Shown here: positions 9,829-19,481 of the stretch, piece after piece | Layout: every line of letters begins with the position of its first letter | Numbering within the stretch: the first letter of the stretch is position 1 | Notes under the pieces: model-generated | The model's input: only the letters and a program-made list of their open reading frames with translations | What the model was told of the DNA's origin: nothing | Databases searched by the model: none | Program-made: the position numbers and the translations under genes | NCBI RefSeq assembly: GCF_018130215.1 | Contig: NZ_JAFCKQ010000001.1 | Span: 372,001 to 436,000, forward strand | Source: Bradyrhizobium jicamae | GTDB taxonomy: Bacteria > Pseudomonadota > Alphaproteobacteria > Rhizobiales > Xanthobacteraceae | DNA: 64,000 bases | Direction of reading: 5' to 3'

Positions 9829-11004
9829 ATGAGTGGCGTTGATCCCGACGGCGGAATCCTGGACGGGCAGGCATTCTCCAATGTCCTGCCCGCAGATCTC
9901 GTGCGCGCTCTGGGCTGGCTCCGCGGTCACCTTTCCGAACCGGTGCAACTCGATCTGCTTGCCCAGGCCGCTGACGTTCGTCCTCGGACCCTTGAGAAAC
10001 ACTTCAAGATGTTTCTTGGCACGACGCCGCTTGGCTGGGTGCGTCACATGCGGCTGGCACGGGCGCGCCAGGAATTCGTCCGTCTTGGACCGAACGCTAC
10101 GGTCACGACGGTTGCACTCAACAACGGCTTCAGTCAGCTCGGGCGATTTGCAGCCGAATATCGCAAGGCGTTTGGCGAACTGCCTTCAGCGACCATCCGC
10201 CGTGCAAAAGGCGCGTCCACGACGACTTCCGACTGCGATCTTGATGAGGCCATGCGACTGACATCGGACGCCCTGCCATTTGCGTTCGCGGTTGAGCGCG
10301 CGCAATGCAACATTGCCCTTGAAAAGCTGAGCCGTCCGCAAGAGCTGGCGCCCGGCTATGGATTGGCCAAGGCGGTCGCCGGTTGGTGTTGGGCGCAGCG
10401 TGCGGCGCATGATTTCGCTGCAACTCCTGCGGCAGATCGCAATCATGCATCTCGGCTTGCCGCGGAAGCCTATGAGCTCGCCCCTGACGATGCCCTGACG
10501 TTGACGCTGAGCAGCGGCGCGCTCGTGCTGCTCCATCAGCTTGAAGCAGCGGATCAGCGGCTGGAACGTGCATTGGCGCTTGATCCCTGGTTGGCATATG
10601 GCTGGATTCGTCGCGGTTGGATGTCCGCTTATGTTGGAGACAGCGATGGAGCACTCCGCGAACTCAGGATCGCGCTTCATCTGATGCCGTTCGAGCCACT
10701 GCGGCACATCACGTGCATCGGCATTGGCTGCGCGCACTTTGCAGCCGAACGCTACGATCGCGCGGCGGCATGGGTCAGGAGCGGCGTGGAGGCCTATCCG
10801 CAATCTCATTGGGCACAACGAGTAGCCGTTGCTGCCGTCGCCTTGACGGGTGCCCGCGCGGAAGCACGTCGCATGGGTCGGGAGCTGCTGCGGAAGGAGC
10901 CGAATTTGACGGCCTCGCTGGCGCGGCGGGCATGGCCGTTTACTCCGAGATTCATGTCGTGCCTCGGAGATGGGCTCGAGATTGCAGGATTGCCCGCCGC
11001 CTAG
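9829..11004 (+). CDS. AraC-type regulator with helical-repeat C-terminal region
   Basis: 391 residues from the ATG at 9829; a GTG at 9808 is possible. Residues about 23-125 form an AraC-type double helix-turn-helix (LDLLAQAADVRPRTLEKHFKMF, then VTTVALNNGFSQLGRFAAEYRKAFGELP). In most AraC proteins this is C-terminal. Here it is N-terminal and followed by about 260 residues of helical, TPR-like repeats (AADQRLERALALDPWLAYGWIRRGW, GDSDGALRELRIALHLMPFEP, AERYDRAAAWVRSGVEAYP). It is divergent from the secreted cupin gene, which it may regulate. GC at third positions seems lower than in the flanking housekeeping genes. Confidence 0.8.
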   Translation: MSGVDPDGGILDGQAFSNVLPADLVRALGWLRGHLSEPVQLDLLAQAADVRPRTLEKHFKMFLGTTPLGWVRHMRLARARQEFVRLGPNATVTTVALNNGFSQLGRFAAEYRKAFGELPSATIRRAKGASTTTSDCDLDEAMRLTSDALPFAFAVERAQCNIALEKLSRPQELAPGYGLAKAVAGWCWAQRAAHDFAATPAADRNHASRLAAEAYELAPDDALTLTLSSGALVLLHQLEAADQRLERALALDPWLAYGWIRRGWMSAYVGDSDGALRELRIALHLMPFEPLRHITCIGIGCAHFAAERYDRAAAWVRSGVEAYPQSHWAQRVAVAAVALTGARAEARRMGRELLRKEPNLTASLARRAWPFTPRFMSCLGDGLEIAGLPAA

Positions 11005-11097
11005 CAGACCGCGCGCATTTGCTGGACGACCGCCTGCGGGCCAGGGTCCGTGGCGCATCATATCGACGCCGCGTCGGCCATCGGCTAACAAGCCGCG

Positions 11098-11988
11098 ATG
11101 AGCCAACCCGCCGAACGTGGCAGTCCGACCGTCGACAGCGCCCGCCGCGCGCTCGCCGCACGCCTGAAGACGGCCGGCAACGACTCGGCGGAAGCAGATG
11201 CGCGGCTTCTGACCGGCGCAGCGCTCGGACTCGATCTCACCGGCCTGATCAAGGCGGCGAGCCGGCTCCTGAGCACGTCCGAATCGGGTCAGCTCGAATC
11301 GCTGGCGCGGCGTCGCCTGGCCGGTGAGCCGGTCGCGCGCATCCTCGGGATGAAGGAATTCTGGGGGCTGCCCCTGAAACTCTCCGCCGCGACGCTGGTG
11401 CCACGCCCCGACACCGAGACGGTGGTCGAGCGCGCGCTGGAGCTGTTGCGGGCCGACGGCGCGCTCGACCGCCCCCTGCGGCTGGCCGATCTCGGCACCG
11501 GTTCGGGCGCGATCCTGCTCGCACTGTTGTCCGAGCTGCCCCATGCGCAGGGCTTCGGCACAGACATTTCGGAGCAAGCCCTGGAGACCGCGCGCGACAA
11601 CGCTGCGCGGCTTGGCCTCGCTGGTCGCGCGATCTTCATCCGCTGCGATTTTGCGAGTGGCCTGGACGGCGCGTTCGACCTGATCGTGTCGAACCCGCCC
11701 TATATCCGCTCCGCCGATATCGCCGAACTCGCGACCGAGGTGCGCGACCACGACCCCCCCGCGGCGCTCGATGGCGGCGCCGACGGGCTGGATGCCTATC
11801 GCGCCCTGATCTCGCACTCTGCGGGTCTTTTGGTCTCGAACGGCTTTCTGGTTGTGGAGGCCGGCGCGGGTCAGAGCGAGGACATTGAAGCTTTGATGAC
11901 CGCCGCAGGGTTAACCACAGCCGGGCCGCCCAAGGCCGATCTGGGGGGCGTCCCGCGGGCGGTTTCCGGCCGCCGGTTGCCCCGATAA
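11098..11988 (+). CDS. prmC: Protein-(glutamine-N5) methyltransferase for release factors
   Basis: 296 residues. PrmC methylates the glutamine of the GGQ motif in RF1 and RF2 using S-adenosylmethionine. The SAM-binding glycine loop is DLGTGSGA at residues 131-138, and the substrate-binding NPPY motif is at 199-202. The N-terminal helical domain is typical of the family (RRLAGEPVARILGMKEFWGL). Its substrate RF1 is encoded upstream by prfA, but here the two genes are separated by the block at 2390-11004. Confidence 0.95.
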   Translation: MSQPAERGSPTVDSARRALAARLKTAGNDSAEADARLLTGAALGLDLTGLIKAASRLLSTSESGQLESLARRRLAGEPVARILGMKEFWGLPLKLSAATLVPRPDTETVVERALELLRADGALDRPLRLADLGTGSGAILLALLSELPHAQGFGTDISEQALETARDNAARLGLAGRAIFIRCDFASGLDGAFDLIVSNPPYIRSADIAELATEVRDHDPPAALDGGADGLDAYRALISHSAGLLVSNGFLVVEAGAGQSEDIEALMTAAGLTTAGPPKADLGGVPRAVSGRRLPR

Positions 11989-12444
11989 AGTCCTATTGGA
12001 ACGCAAAAAAAGCTCTTGGAATATCCCCCGGGAACGACTACGTTCCGGGCACAACATCGGTACTGGCCCCGTAGCCAACGGGTGATGACCAGGGTTCTCG
12101 ACGAGAGCCCGCCGATCGAAGGGTTCCAAAACGCAGGTCACATTGAGCGCAAAAGCCGAAGCTGTGCTGCTCTCGACCGCCAAGCGAACGAAAGCCTGTT
12201 ATTGCGCTTGAAGACTTACGCAAGAGAAGTGGGCCTGTCTCGACGGGCGGAATGATTTGGTCGCTGGCGAGGCCCGTCAGCGGTTGGGGAACGCGTCTTT
12301 GTTGAACGCGACATTGCTGAACGAGATGGTCGGCGACATCGAAGCCAATTCGGACGGTACTGCGATTCCGTGCGCGTAACTGCGTGCCGAATCGATCGAA
12401 GCTATGGACTGCGAAAACATCAGGGCTGGAATAAAAGGCGACAT
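11989..12444. other. Intergenic region upstream of the DUF4167 gene
   Basis: 456 bases without a convincing gene. An imperfect GC-rich hairpin at about 12027-12050 (CCCGGGAACG against CGTTCCGGG) has no T-run after it. A short reading frame at 12016-12255 has no family resemblance or ribosome-binding site. The region probably holds the promoter and a long 5' leader of the downstream gene. Confidence 0.5.
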
Positions 12445-13191
12445 ATGAGAAACGGTCAGAACAACAAGCGGATGCGCAACCGGAATAACAACAACAATAA
12501 CAACAACAACAACAACCGGCGCGGCCAGAATCCACTGACACGGGTGTACGAATCGAACGGTCCCGACATCAAGATCCGCGGCACGGCCTCCCATGTGGCC
12601 GAGAAATACGTCCAGCTCGCCCGCGATGCACGCTCCTCCGGCGATCCGGTCGCAGCCGAGAACTACTACCAGCACGCCGAGCATTATTACCGGATCATCG
12701 CTGCCGCGCAGGAGCAATTCCGGCAGAACCAGCAGCAGCCGCGACCTGATGCCGAGGTGGCGCCGTCCGACGACAGCGACGACGACAGTGACGGCTATTC
12801 GAGCTTCGGCCAGGAGCCGGGCTTCGTGCCCCAGCCGCAGCCCTATATGCGCGACAACAACCAGCAGCCCTATCAGCGCGACCAGCAGCAGCCGCGCGAG
12901 CACCGGGAGCACCGCGAGCGGGAGCATCGTCCGCAGCCGCAGCAGTATCAGCCGCAGCCGGCGAACCAGCCACAGCCCGCGATGGCCGATGCCGGCGGCG
13001 TCGATCGCCTGCCCTCCTTCATCACCGGCGGCCCGCAGCCGCAGGTCAATGGCGGCTTTGAGGGCAATGGCGGCGGAGAGCGTGGCGAGCGTGCCGAACG
13101 CTTCCCGCGCCGGCGCCGCCGTCCGCACGGTCCGCGTCCCGAGATGGCGCAGCCCGCGCCGAGCGACGACTTCAATCCGGGCAACGAGTAA
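12445..13191 (+). CDS. DUF4167 protein with N-terminal asparagine tract
   Basis: 248-residue alphaproteobacterial protein of unknown function. The N-terminus MRNGQNNKRMRNR is followed by a run of eleven asparagines. Then comes the conserved DUF4167 core (residues about 28-85): NPLTRVYESNGPDIKIRGTA, then VAEKYVQLARDARSSGDPVAAENYYQHAEHYYRII. The rest is a disordered Q/P/R-rich tail with repeated QPQP and HREHRE and a basic end (FPRRRRRPHGPRP). Composition and the core suggest an RNA-associated protein, but that is inference. The ATG at 12445 matches the family start. It lies downstream of prmC on the same strand. Confidence 0.88.
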   Translation: MRNGQNNKRMRNRNNNNNNNNNNNRRGQNPLTRVYESNGPDIKIRGTASHVAEKYVQLARDARSSGDPVAAENYYQHAEHYYRIIAAAQEQFRQNQQQPRPDAEVAPSDDSDDDSDGYSSFGQEPGFVPQPQPYMRDNNQQPYQRDQQQPREHREHREREHRPQPQQYQPQPANQPQPAMADAGGVDRLPSFITGGPQPQVNGGFEGNGGGERGERAERFPRRRRRPHGPRPEMAQPAPSDDFNPGNE

Positions 13192-13287
13192 GGCACCGGA
13201 TCATTTCTGAAGATTGAGGGCGGGCACGCGCAGGCGGTCCGCCTTCTACTTTTCAAGCCTCTCGATCTGGCGCCTTTCCTCGAAGCG

Positions 13288-14022
13288 CTATCCCCGGGCT
13301 CCCGTCGACGACGGCACCAGCACCGGCTGTAACGACGGGATGAGCCGCGTGCGCCCACGGTGCGCGGGAATCGCGCGATAGACCTGCTTGCTCGCCTCGA
13401 CGATATGCACACCGGCAAATGGCAGCGACAGCGCCGCGCCGACGCGCTCCCACGCCATCGCCGAGCGCAAGAACCAGCCGCCCTGGACCGGCGGCATGAA
13501 CAGCGCCTCGCCCCATGCCGTCGGCGTGAACCAGGTCTGCCGCAAGAGTTGCGTGATCTGTGCGCGCGAATAGGGCCTGCCGTGGCCGAACGGCGTGTTG
13601 TCGGTGCGCGTCCATACGCCACGCCGGTTCGGGATCACCGCGATCACCCGTCCCGATGGCGCCAGCACGCGCCAGACCTCGCGCAGCAGCCGCTCCGGGT
13701 CGTCGGACATTTCCAGTGCATGCACCAGGAGCACGCGGTCAACCGCGGCATCCGGCAGCGGCATCGAAAATTCGTCGATCAGGGTCGCCAGCGCCGGCCG
13801 GCCGGTCGGCCATTTCAGGACGCCCTGCGCCGCCGGCATGAAGGCGATGCAGCGCTCGCAGCTGTCGCGGAACAGGCCGAGATAGGGCGTCGGATAGCCG
13901 AGCCCGAGCACCCGCTGACCCTCCGCATTGGACCAGCGTTCGCGGATACCGCGGTTGATGAGCTGGCGCGCCACGATGCCGAGGCGCTGGGAGTAGAAAT
14001 CCCGGAGGTCGATGACGTCCAT
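13288..14022 (-). CDS. Class I SAM-dependent methyltransferase
   Basis: 244 residues. The protein looks like a UbiE/Methyltransf_11-type enzyme: a short N-terminal helix (DLRDFYSQRLGIVARQLINRGI), a VLGLGYPTPYL region in place of the usual DxGxGxG loop, and LPDAAVDRVLLVHALEMSDDPERLLREVWRVLAPSGRVIAVIPN, typical of motifs II-III. The family is common next to gloB in rhizobia and is divergent from it here. Substrate unknown. The atypical first glycine loop (GLGYPTP) is a feature of this rhizobial subgroup as far as I recall. Confidence 0.82.
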   Translation of the reverse strand: MDVIDLRDFYSQRLGIVARQLINRGIRERWSNAEGQRVLGLGYPTPYLGLFRDSCERCIAFMPAAQGVLKWPTGRPALATLIDEFSMPLPDAAVDRVLLVHALEMSDDPERLLREVWRVLAPSGRVIAVIPNRRGVWTRTDNTPFGHGRPYSRAQITQLLRQTWFTPTAWGEALFMPPVQGGWFLRSAMAWERVGAALSLPFAGVHIVEASKQVYRAIPAHRGRTRLIPSLQPVLVPSSTGARG

Positions 14023-14151
14023 GGCTCAACCTAACACGCCGCCAAAGGCCGCGGCGCGCGGAAATTTGCGTTGCCGCATGAGGGTTAACGCCATATTTCA
14101 CCCCTATATAGGGCGCGTTGAACACCCGTCCGTTTTGTTCGTGGAGATACC

Positions 14152-14919
14152 ATGGCCGCCGAGATTCGCCTGTTCCCCTGTCTGACCGATAATTTCGGTT
14201 ATCTGATCCACGACCCCGAGACCAAGGCGACCGCGTCGATCGACGCGCCGGAGGCCGGGCCGATCATCGAGGCGCTGGAACGTGAGGGCTGGACGCTGAC
14301 CGACATCCTCCTCACCCATCACCACGGCGACCATGTCGGCGGCGTCGCCGAGCTGAAGCAGAAATATGGTTGCCGCGTGGTCGCCCCGCACGACAAGTCG
14401 GCGAAGATCGCCAATGTCGATCTGCGCGCCGCCAATGCAGACGTGATCAAGGTCGGCAGCCTGCTGGCGCGCGTCGTCGAGACGCCCGGCCACACGCTCG
14501 ACCACATCTCCTACGTATTCGACGGCGAGAAGGCGGTGTTCGCCGCCGACACGCTGTTCTCGATCGGCTGCGGCCGGGTGTTCGAGGGCAACTATCCGAT
14601 GATGTGGGATTCGCTGCTGAAGCTGCGCGCGCTGCCCGACGACTTCCGGCTCTATTGCGGCCATGAGTACACGGCATCGAACGTCAAGTTCGCGCTCACA
14701 GTCGAATCCGACAATCCGGACTTGCAGGCGCGTGCGGCGGAAGTCGCAAAACTGCGCGCCGAGAACAAGCCGACGATCCCGACCCTGCTCGGCGAGGAGA
14801 AGAAGGCCAATGTGTTCCTGCGCGCCGACGAGCCGTCGGTTGCGGCCAAGCTGCACATGAAGGGCGCCGAGCCTGCCGCGGTGTTCGGCGAGCTTCGCGA
14901 GCGCAAGAACAAGTCCTGA
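14152..14919 (+). CDS. gloB: Hydroxyacylglutathione hydrolase (glyoxalase II)
   Basis: 255 residues, the usual size. It hydrolyses S-D-lactoylglutathione to D-lactate and glutathione in methylglyoxal detoxification. The metallo-beta-lactamase metal site THHHGDH is at residues 55-61 (His56, His58, Asp60, His61). Later ligands appear in TPGHTLDHISY, VFAADTLFSIGCGRVFEG and LYCGHEYT. The C-terminal KANVFLRADEPSV segment with the following helix is the glutathione-binding domain. The stop overlaps the next start by one base (TGATG), so the two are co-transcribed. Confidence 0.96.
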   Translation: MAAEIRLFPCLTDNFGYLIHDPETKATASIDAPEAGPIIEALEREGWTLTDILLTHHHGDHVGGVAELKQKYGCRVVAPHDKSAKIANVDLRAANADVIKVGSLLARVVETPGHTLDHISYVFDGEKAVFAADTLFSIGCGRVFEGNYPMMWDSLLKLRALPDDFRLYCGHEYTASNVKFALTVESDNPDLQARAAEVAKLRAENKPTIPTLLGEEKKANVFLRADEPSVAAKLHMKGAEPAAVFGELRERKNKS

Positions 14920-15353
14920 TGCCGCTGCCCACGGCTGCCGAGATCATCGCGCGGCTCGAGTTGAAGCCGCATCCCGAAGGCGGGCACTATCGCGAGACGT
15001 TTCGCGACAAGCGCTGCGCCGCCAACGGCCGCGCCCGCTCGACCGCGATCTATTTCCTGCTGGCGCGCGGCGAGCGCTCGCATTGGCATCGCATCGATGC
15101 GGTCGAGGTCTGGCACTACTATGCGGGCGCGCCGCTGCTGCTGCAGATCGCGCATGAGGGCTGCACCCGCCACACGGTGAAGCTTGGCCCCGACGTCGCG
15201 GCCGGCGAGCGGCCGCAGGCGATCGTGCCGGCGGACGCCTGGCAGGCCGCCGAGAGCAGCGGCGACTGGACGCTGGTCGGCTGTACAGTGGCGCCGGGAT
15301 TCGAGTTTGCCAGCTTCGAGCTGGCGCCGAAGGGTTGGGAGCCCTGTTCGTAG
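14919..15353 (+). CDS. Cupin_5 (DUF985) family protein
   Basis: 144 residues. The pattern AAEIIARLELKPHPEGGHYRETFR at the start, then TAIYFLLARGERSHWHRIDAVEVWHYYAGAPLLL and the C-terminal GCTVAPGFEFASFEL, matches the DUF985 cupin family. The conserved histidines (HWHRID, EVWHYY) line the cupin pocket. It is translationally coupled to gloB by a one-base overlap. No enzymatic role is established for this family in bacteria; a sugar or small-metabolite role is guesswork. Confidence 0.9.
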   Translation: MPLPTAAEIIARLELKPHPEGGHYRETFRDKRCAANGRARSTAIYFLLARGERSHWHRIDAVEVWHYYAGAPLLLQIAHEGCTRHTVKLGPDVAAGERPQAIVPADAWQAAESSGDWTLVGCTVAPGFEFASFELAPKGWEPCS

Positions 15354-15373
15354 AAGCCCCTCTTGTCCGATCG

Positions 15374-16246
15374 CTACGTTCTCTTCCTCAGCACCATGTC
15401 TTTCGCCGCGATCAGGCCGCCGCCGGCAATCAGGATCGCGGCGATGGCGATGTTGGCGCTGGGTTTTGCGAATCCGGCGAGGATCAGGAAGGCGGTCGAT
15501 AGCAGCGGCGTGGCGTAGGACGCCGCCCCCAGCACGCGGATGTCGCCGTGCTTCATGCCGACGTCCCAGGCAAAGAACGCGGCGCCGACCGGGCCGATGC
15601 CGAGGCCGATGACCGCAAGCCATTGCAGCGATGTCTCGGGCCAGACGGTCGTCTCCACCATCATGTGCACCGACGCCGCCAGCACGGCGGTCGCGAGGCA
15701 AAAGCCCGCCACCGCATCGGTCGGCACCGCCTTGAGCCGGCGCGACATCACCGAATAGGACGCCCAGACGAAGGCGGCGACGAAGGCCGCCGCGAATCCC
15801 GGAATCTGGCTTTGCGCAAAACTGCCGGTGTTGCCGGCGAACAGCAGCACCGTGCCCACGAGACCGAGCACGGCGCCTGCGATGTGATGCGCGGCGAGCC
15901 GCTCGCCGGGCAGCAGCGAGGAGAACAGCACGATCAGGAGCGGCCAGAGATAATTGAGCAGGCCCGCCTCGGCCGGAGGCGCGTAGCGCAGCGCCAGGAA
16001 GTACAGCGCGTGATAGCCGAACAGCCCGCCGACACCGACCACCCAGGCGACCGGCGGCTGCTTCAAGGCGCCGAACGCCGAGGGGCGAAACAGGAAGCTG
16101 GCGAAGGCGACCGCTGCAGCAATCGCGAACGCCATCGCGGCGAGCTGGAAGGCCGGAATCTTGCCGGTCGCCACCGTCATCACCGACAGCAGCGACCACA
16201 TCAGGATAGCGGTCAGTCCAACGAGGGTAGCGGTCCGATTTGTCAT
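15374..16246 (-). CDS. DMT-superfamily exporter (EamA, YddG-like)
   Basis: 290-residue inner-membrane protein with about ten predicted hydrophobic segments in two EamA halves. The start TATLVGLTAILMWSLLSVMTV and the ALRYAPPAEAGLLNYLWPLLIVLFS stretch resemble the aromatic amino-acid exporter YddG. The ATG at 16246 is used because the frame upstream runs through a palindromic repeat (16251-16337). It converges on the cupin_5 gene with a 20-base gap. Substrate is inferred from weak resemblance only. Confidence 0.82.
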   Translation of the reverse strand: MTNRTATLVGLTAILMWSLLSVMTVATGKIPAFQLAAMAFAIAAAVAFASFLFRPSAFGALKQPPVAWVVGVGGLFGYHALYFLALRYAPPAEAGLLNYLWPLLIVLFSSLLPGERLAAHHIAGAVLGLVGTVLLFAGNTGSFAQSQIPGFAAAFVAAFVWASYSVMSRRLKAVPTDAVAGFCLATAVLAASVHMMVETTVWPETSLQWLAVIGLGIGPVGAAFFAWDVGMKHGDIRVLGAASYATPLLSTAFLILAGFAKPSANIAIAAILIAGGGLIAAKDMVLRKRT

Positions 16247-16250
16247 TTTC

Positions 16251-16337
16251 TCGTCATTGCAGGCGACGCGAAGCAATCCATTCGCCGTCAATAGCGGAAA
16301 TGGATTGCTTCGTCGCTAGCGCTCCTCGCAATGACGA
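16251..16337. repeat. Palindromic intergenic repeat, family A
   Basis: Outer arms TCGTCATTGC (16251-16260) and GCAATGACGA (16328-16337), inner arms GAAGCAATCCATT-like (16270-16282) and AATGGATTGCTTC (16299-16311). The whole can fold into a long stem. A short partial copy with arms CATTGCG/CGCAATG is at 53850-53870. From memory, similar GCAATGACGA elements are dispersed in Bradyrhizobium genomes. It lies between two minus-strand genes, the DMT exporter and phaB. Confidence 0.75.
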
Positions 16338-16343
16338 GAGCCA

Positions 16344-17069
16344 TCAGGCGTGATACTGACCGCCATTGATGGTCAGCGTCGAGCCGGTGATGAAGCCGGC
16401 GTCGTCGGCGGCGAGGAAGACCACCGCGCGCGCAATCTCCTCGGGCTCGCCGAGGCGGTTGACCGGGATTTGCGGGATCACGTTCTTCTCCAGCACGTCC
16501 TTGGGCACGGCCTGCACCATCTCGGTATTGATGTAGCCGGGCGCGATCACATTGACCGTGATGCCGCCCTTGGCATTCTCCAGCGCGAGCGCCTTGGTGA
16601 AGCCGATATCGCCGGCCTTCGCCGCCGAATAGTTGACCTGGCCGAACTGGCCCTTCTGCCCGTTGATCGAGGAGATCGAGATGATGCGGCCGAACTTGCG
16701 CGCGCGCATGCCTTCGATCACCTGGCGCGTCATGTTGAACAGCGAGCCGAGATTGGTGCTGATCACGGCATTCCACTGCTCGAGCGTCATCTTGTGGAAG
16801 GCGGTGTCGCGGGTGATGCCGGCGTTGTTGACCAGCACGTCGACCGGGCCGAGGTCGGCCTCGACCTTCTTCACGCCGGCCGCGCACTCGTCGAACGAGG
16901 CGACGTCCCACTTGTAGACGGGGATGCCGGTCTCCGCCTTGAACTTCTCCGCGGCGGCATCATTGCCGGCATAGCTTGCCGCCACCTTGTAGCCGGCCGC
17001 CTTCAGTCCCTTGCTGATCGAAGCTCCGATGCCCCGCGTTCCGCCAGTCACCAATGCAACACGTGCCAT
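16344..17069 (-). CDS. phaB: Acetoacetyl-CoA reductase
   Basis: 241-residue short-chain dehydrogenase, the family's usual length. It reduces acetoacetyl-CoA to (R)-3-hydroxybutyryl-CoA with NADPH in polyhydroxybutyrate synthesis. The Rossmann motif is TGGTRGIG (residues 8-15), NNAG is at 81-84, and the catalytic set is Ser134, Tyr147 and Lys151 (YSAAK). ITRDTAFHKM and the end GSTLTINGGQY are typical of PhaB. GGAGGAG lies six bases before the ATG at 17069. phaA is upstream on the same strand, but a terminator-like hairpin at 17133-17163 separates them. Confidence 0.95.
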   Translation of the reverse strand: MARVALVTGGTRGIGASISKGLKAAGYKVAASYAGNDAAAEKFKAETGIPVYKWDVASFDECAAGVKKVEADLGPVDVLVNNAGITRDTAFHKMTLEQWNAVISTNLGSLFNMTRQVIEGMRARKFGRIISISSINGQKGQFGQVNYSAAKAGDIGFTKALALENAKGGITVNVIAPGYINTEMVQAVPKDVLEKNVIPQIPVNRLGEPEEIARAVVFLAADDAGFITGSTLTINGGQYHA

Positions 17070-17132
17070 GTCCGTCTCCTCCTTGGCCGTCTTTTATGAC
17101 CGGATAGCTCCAGTCTTTGCACTCACTCACAC

Positions 17133-17163
17133 AAACAAAAATGCCCGGCGCGTGGCCGGGCAT
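17133..17163 (-). terminator. Rho-independent terminator after phaA
   Basis: ATGCCCGGC (17141-17149) and GCCGGGCAT (17155-17163) form a perfect nine-pair stem with a five-base loop. Read on the minus strand, it is followed by TTTTTGTTTG. It lies between the phaA stop and the phaB ribosome-binding site, so phaB probably has its own promoter or depends on read-through. On the plus strand the hairpin is followed by CTTATTT, so it may act both ways. Confidence 0.8.
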
Positions 17164-17234
17164 CTTATTTATCAGCTCGCGCCGCGGTTGACAGATGATC
17201 TTTTCATCACCTAACCCGCTCCGCTGCCTTTTGT

Positions 17235-18725
<1,491 letters not shown>

Positions 18726-19313
18726 ATGGCAAAATCTGAACAACCGACTACGATCAAGAAATACGCGAACCGGCGGCTCTATAATACCGGTACGAGCACT
18801 TACGTGACGCTCGAGGATCTCGCGGCGATGGTGAAGGAGGGCGAGGATTTCCTCGTCTATGATGCCAAGACCGGCGACGACATCACCCGCTCAGTGCTTG
18901 CGCAGATCATTTTCGAGCAGGAGAACAAGGCCGGCCAGAACCTGCTGCCGACCACGTTCCTTCGGCAGTTGATTCGCTTCTATGGCGACAGCATGCAGAT
19001 GGTGGTGCCGAAATATCTCGAGCAATCGCTCGAGACACTGACGCGGGAGCAGGAGAAATTCCGCAAGCAGATCGCTGGCGCGTTGAGCGGAACGCCGTTT
19101 GCGCCGCTCGAAGAGCAGGTCCGCCGCAACATGGAGCTGTTCCAGCAGACCTTCTCGATGTTCAAGCCATTCGTGCCGCAACGCGGCAACGCCGAGCCGG
19201 ACAAGGTCGCCGATCCCGCGCCCGACGACAGCAAGATCGATGATCTGCGCCGCCAGATGAAGGACATGCAGGATCGCCTCGAGCGCATGTCGCAGCCGAA
19301 GAAGGACGAGTAG
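18726..19313 (+). CDS. phaR: Polyhydroxyalkanoate synthesis repressor
   Basis: 195 residues. PhaR binds PHA granules and the promoters of phasin and pha genes, and is released from DNA when granules form. The N-terminal DNA-binding domain is characteristic: TIKKYANRRLYNTGTSTYVTLEDLAAMVKEGEDF and DDITRSVLAQIIFEQEN. It is followed by the PHB accumulation regulatory domain (TFLRQLIRFYGDSMQMVVPKYLEQSLE). The C-terminal 50 residues are charged and coiled-coil-like (IDDLRRQMKDMQDRLERM). It is divergent from phaA. No phaC or phaP is in the window. Confidence 0.96.
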   Translation: MAKSEQPTTIKKYANRRLYNTGTSTYVTLEDLAAMVKEGEDFLVYDAKTGDDITRSVLAQIIFEQENKAGQNLLPTTFLRQLIRFYGDSMQMVVPKYLEQSLETLTREQEKFRKQIAGALSGTPFAPLEEQVRRNMELFQQTFSMFKPFVPQRGNAEPDKVADPAPDDSKIDDLRRQMKDMQDRLERMSQPKKDE

Positions 19314-19367
19314 GTTCTCGTTCTTCGCCGCGCTGCCGGCACGCAAATCACGACACTCACGACTGTC

Positions 19368-19390
19368 ATCGCCCGGCTCGGCCGGGCGAT
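19368..19390. repeat. Short REP-like hairpin
   Basis: ATCGCCCGGC and GCCGGGCGAT form a perfect ten-pair stem with a three-base loop in the gap between phaR and the EAL gene, followed by CCAGTATTCC. There is no T-run, so an intrinsic terminator is unlikely. It resembles the GC-rich hairpins often found between Bradyrhizobium genes. Confidence 0.6.
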
Positions 19391-19481
19391 CCAGTATTCC
19401 AGGGATGCCAGAGTTCGAACCGCTGCAGCCGGCGTGCTGGACGGCACGGCGTACCCCGCCTTCGCGGGATATGTGATCGCT

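Noticed and set aside
10186-11817. 543-codon open frame antisense to the AraC-type gene and prmC
   Set aside because: Spans two confirmed genes; product is low complexity.
12016-12255. 79-codon frame before the DUF4167 gene
   Set aside because: No ribosome-binding site or family resemblance; overlaps a hairpin.
12480-12516. CRISPR-like or satellite repeat
   Set aside because: The AAC/AAT triplets are in frame and encode the asparagine tract of the DUF4167 protein.
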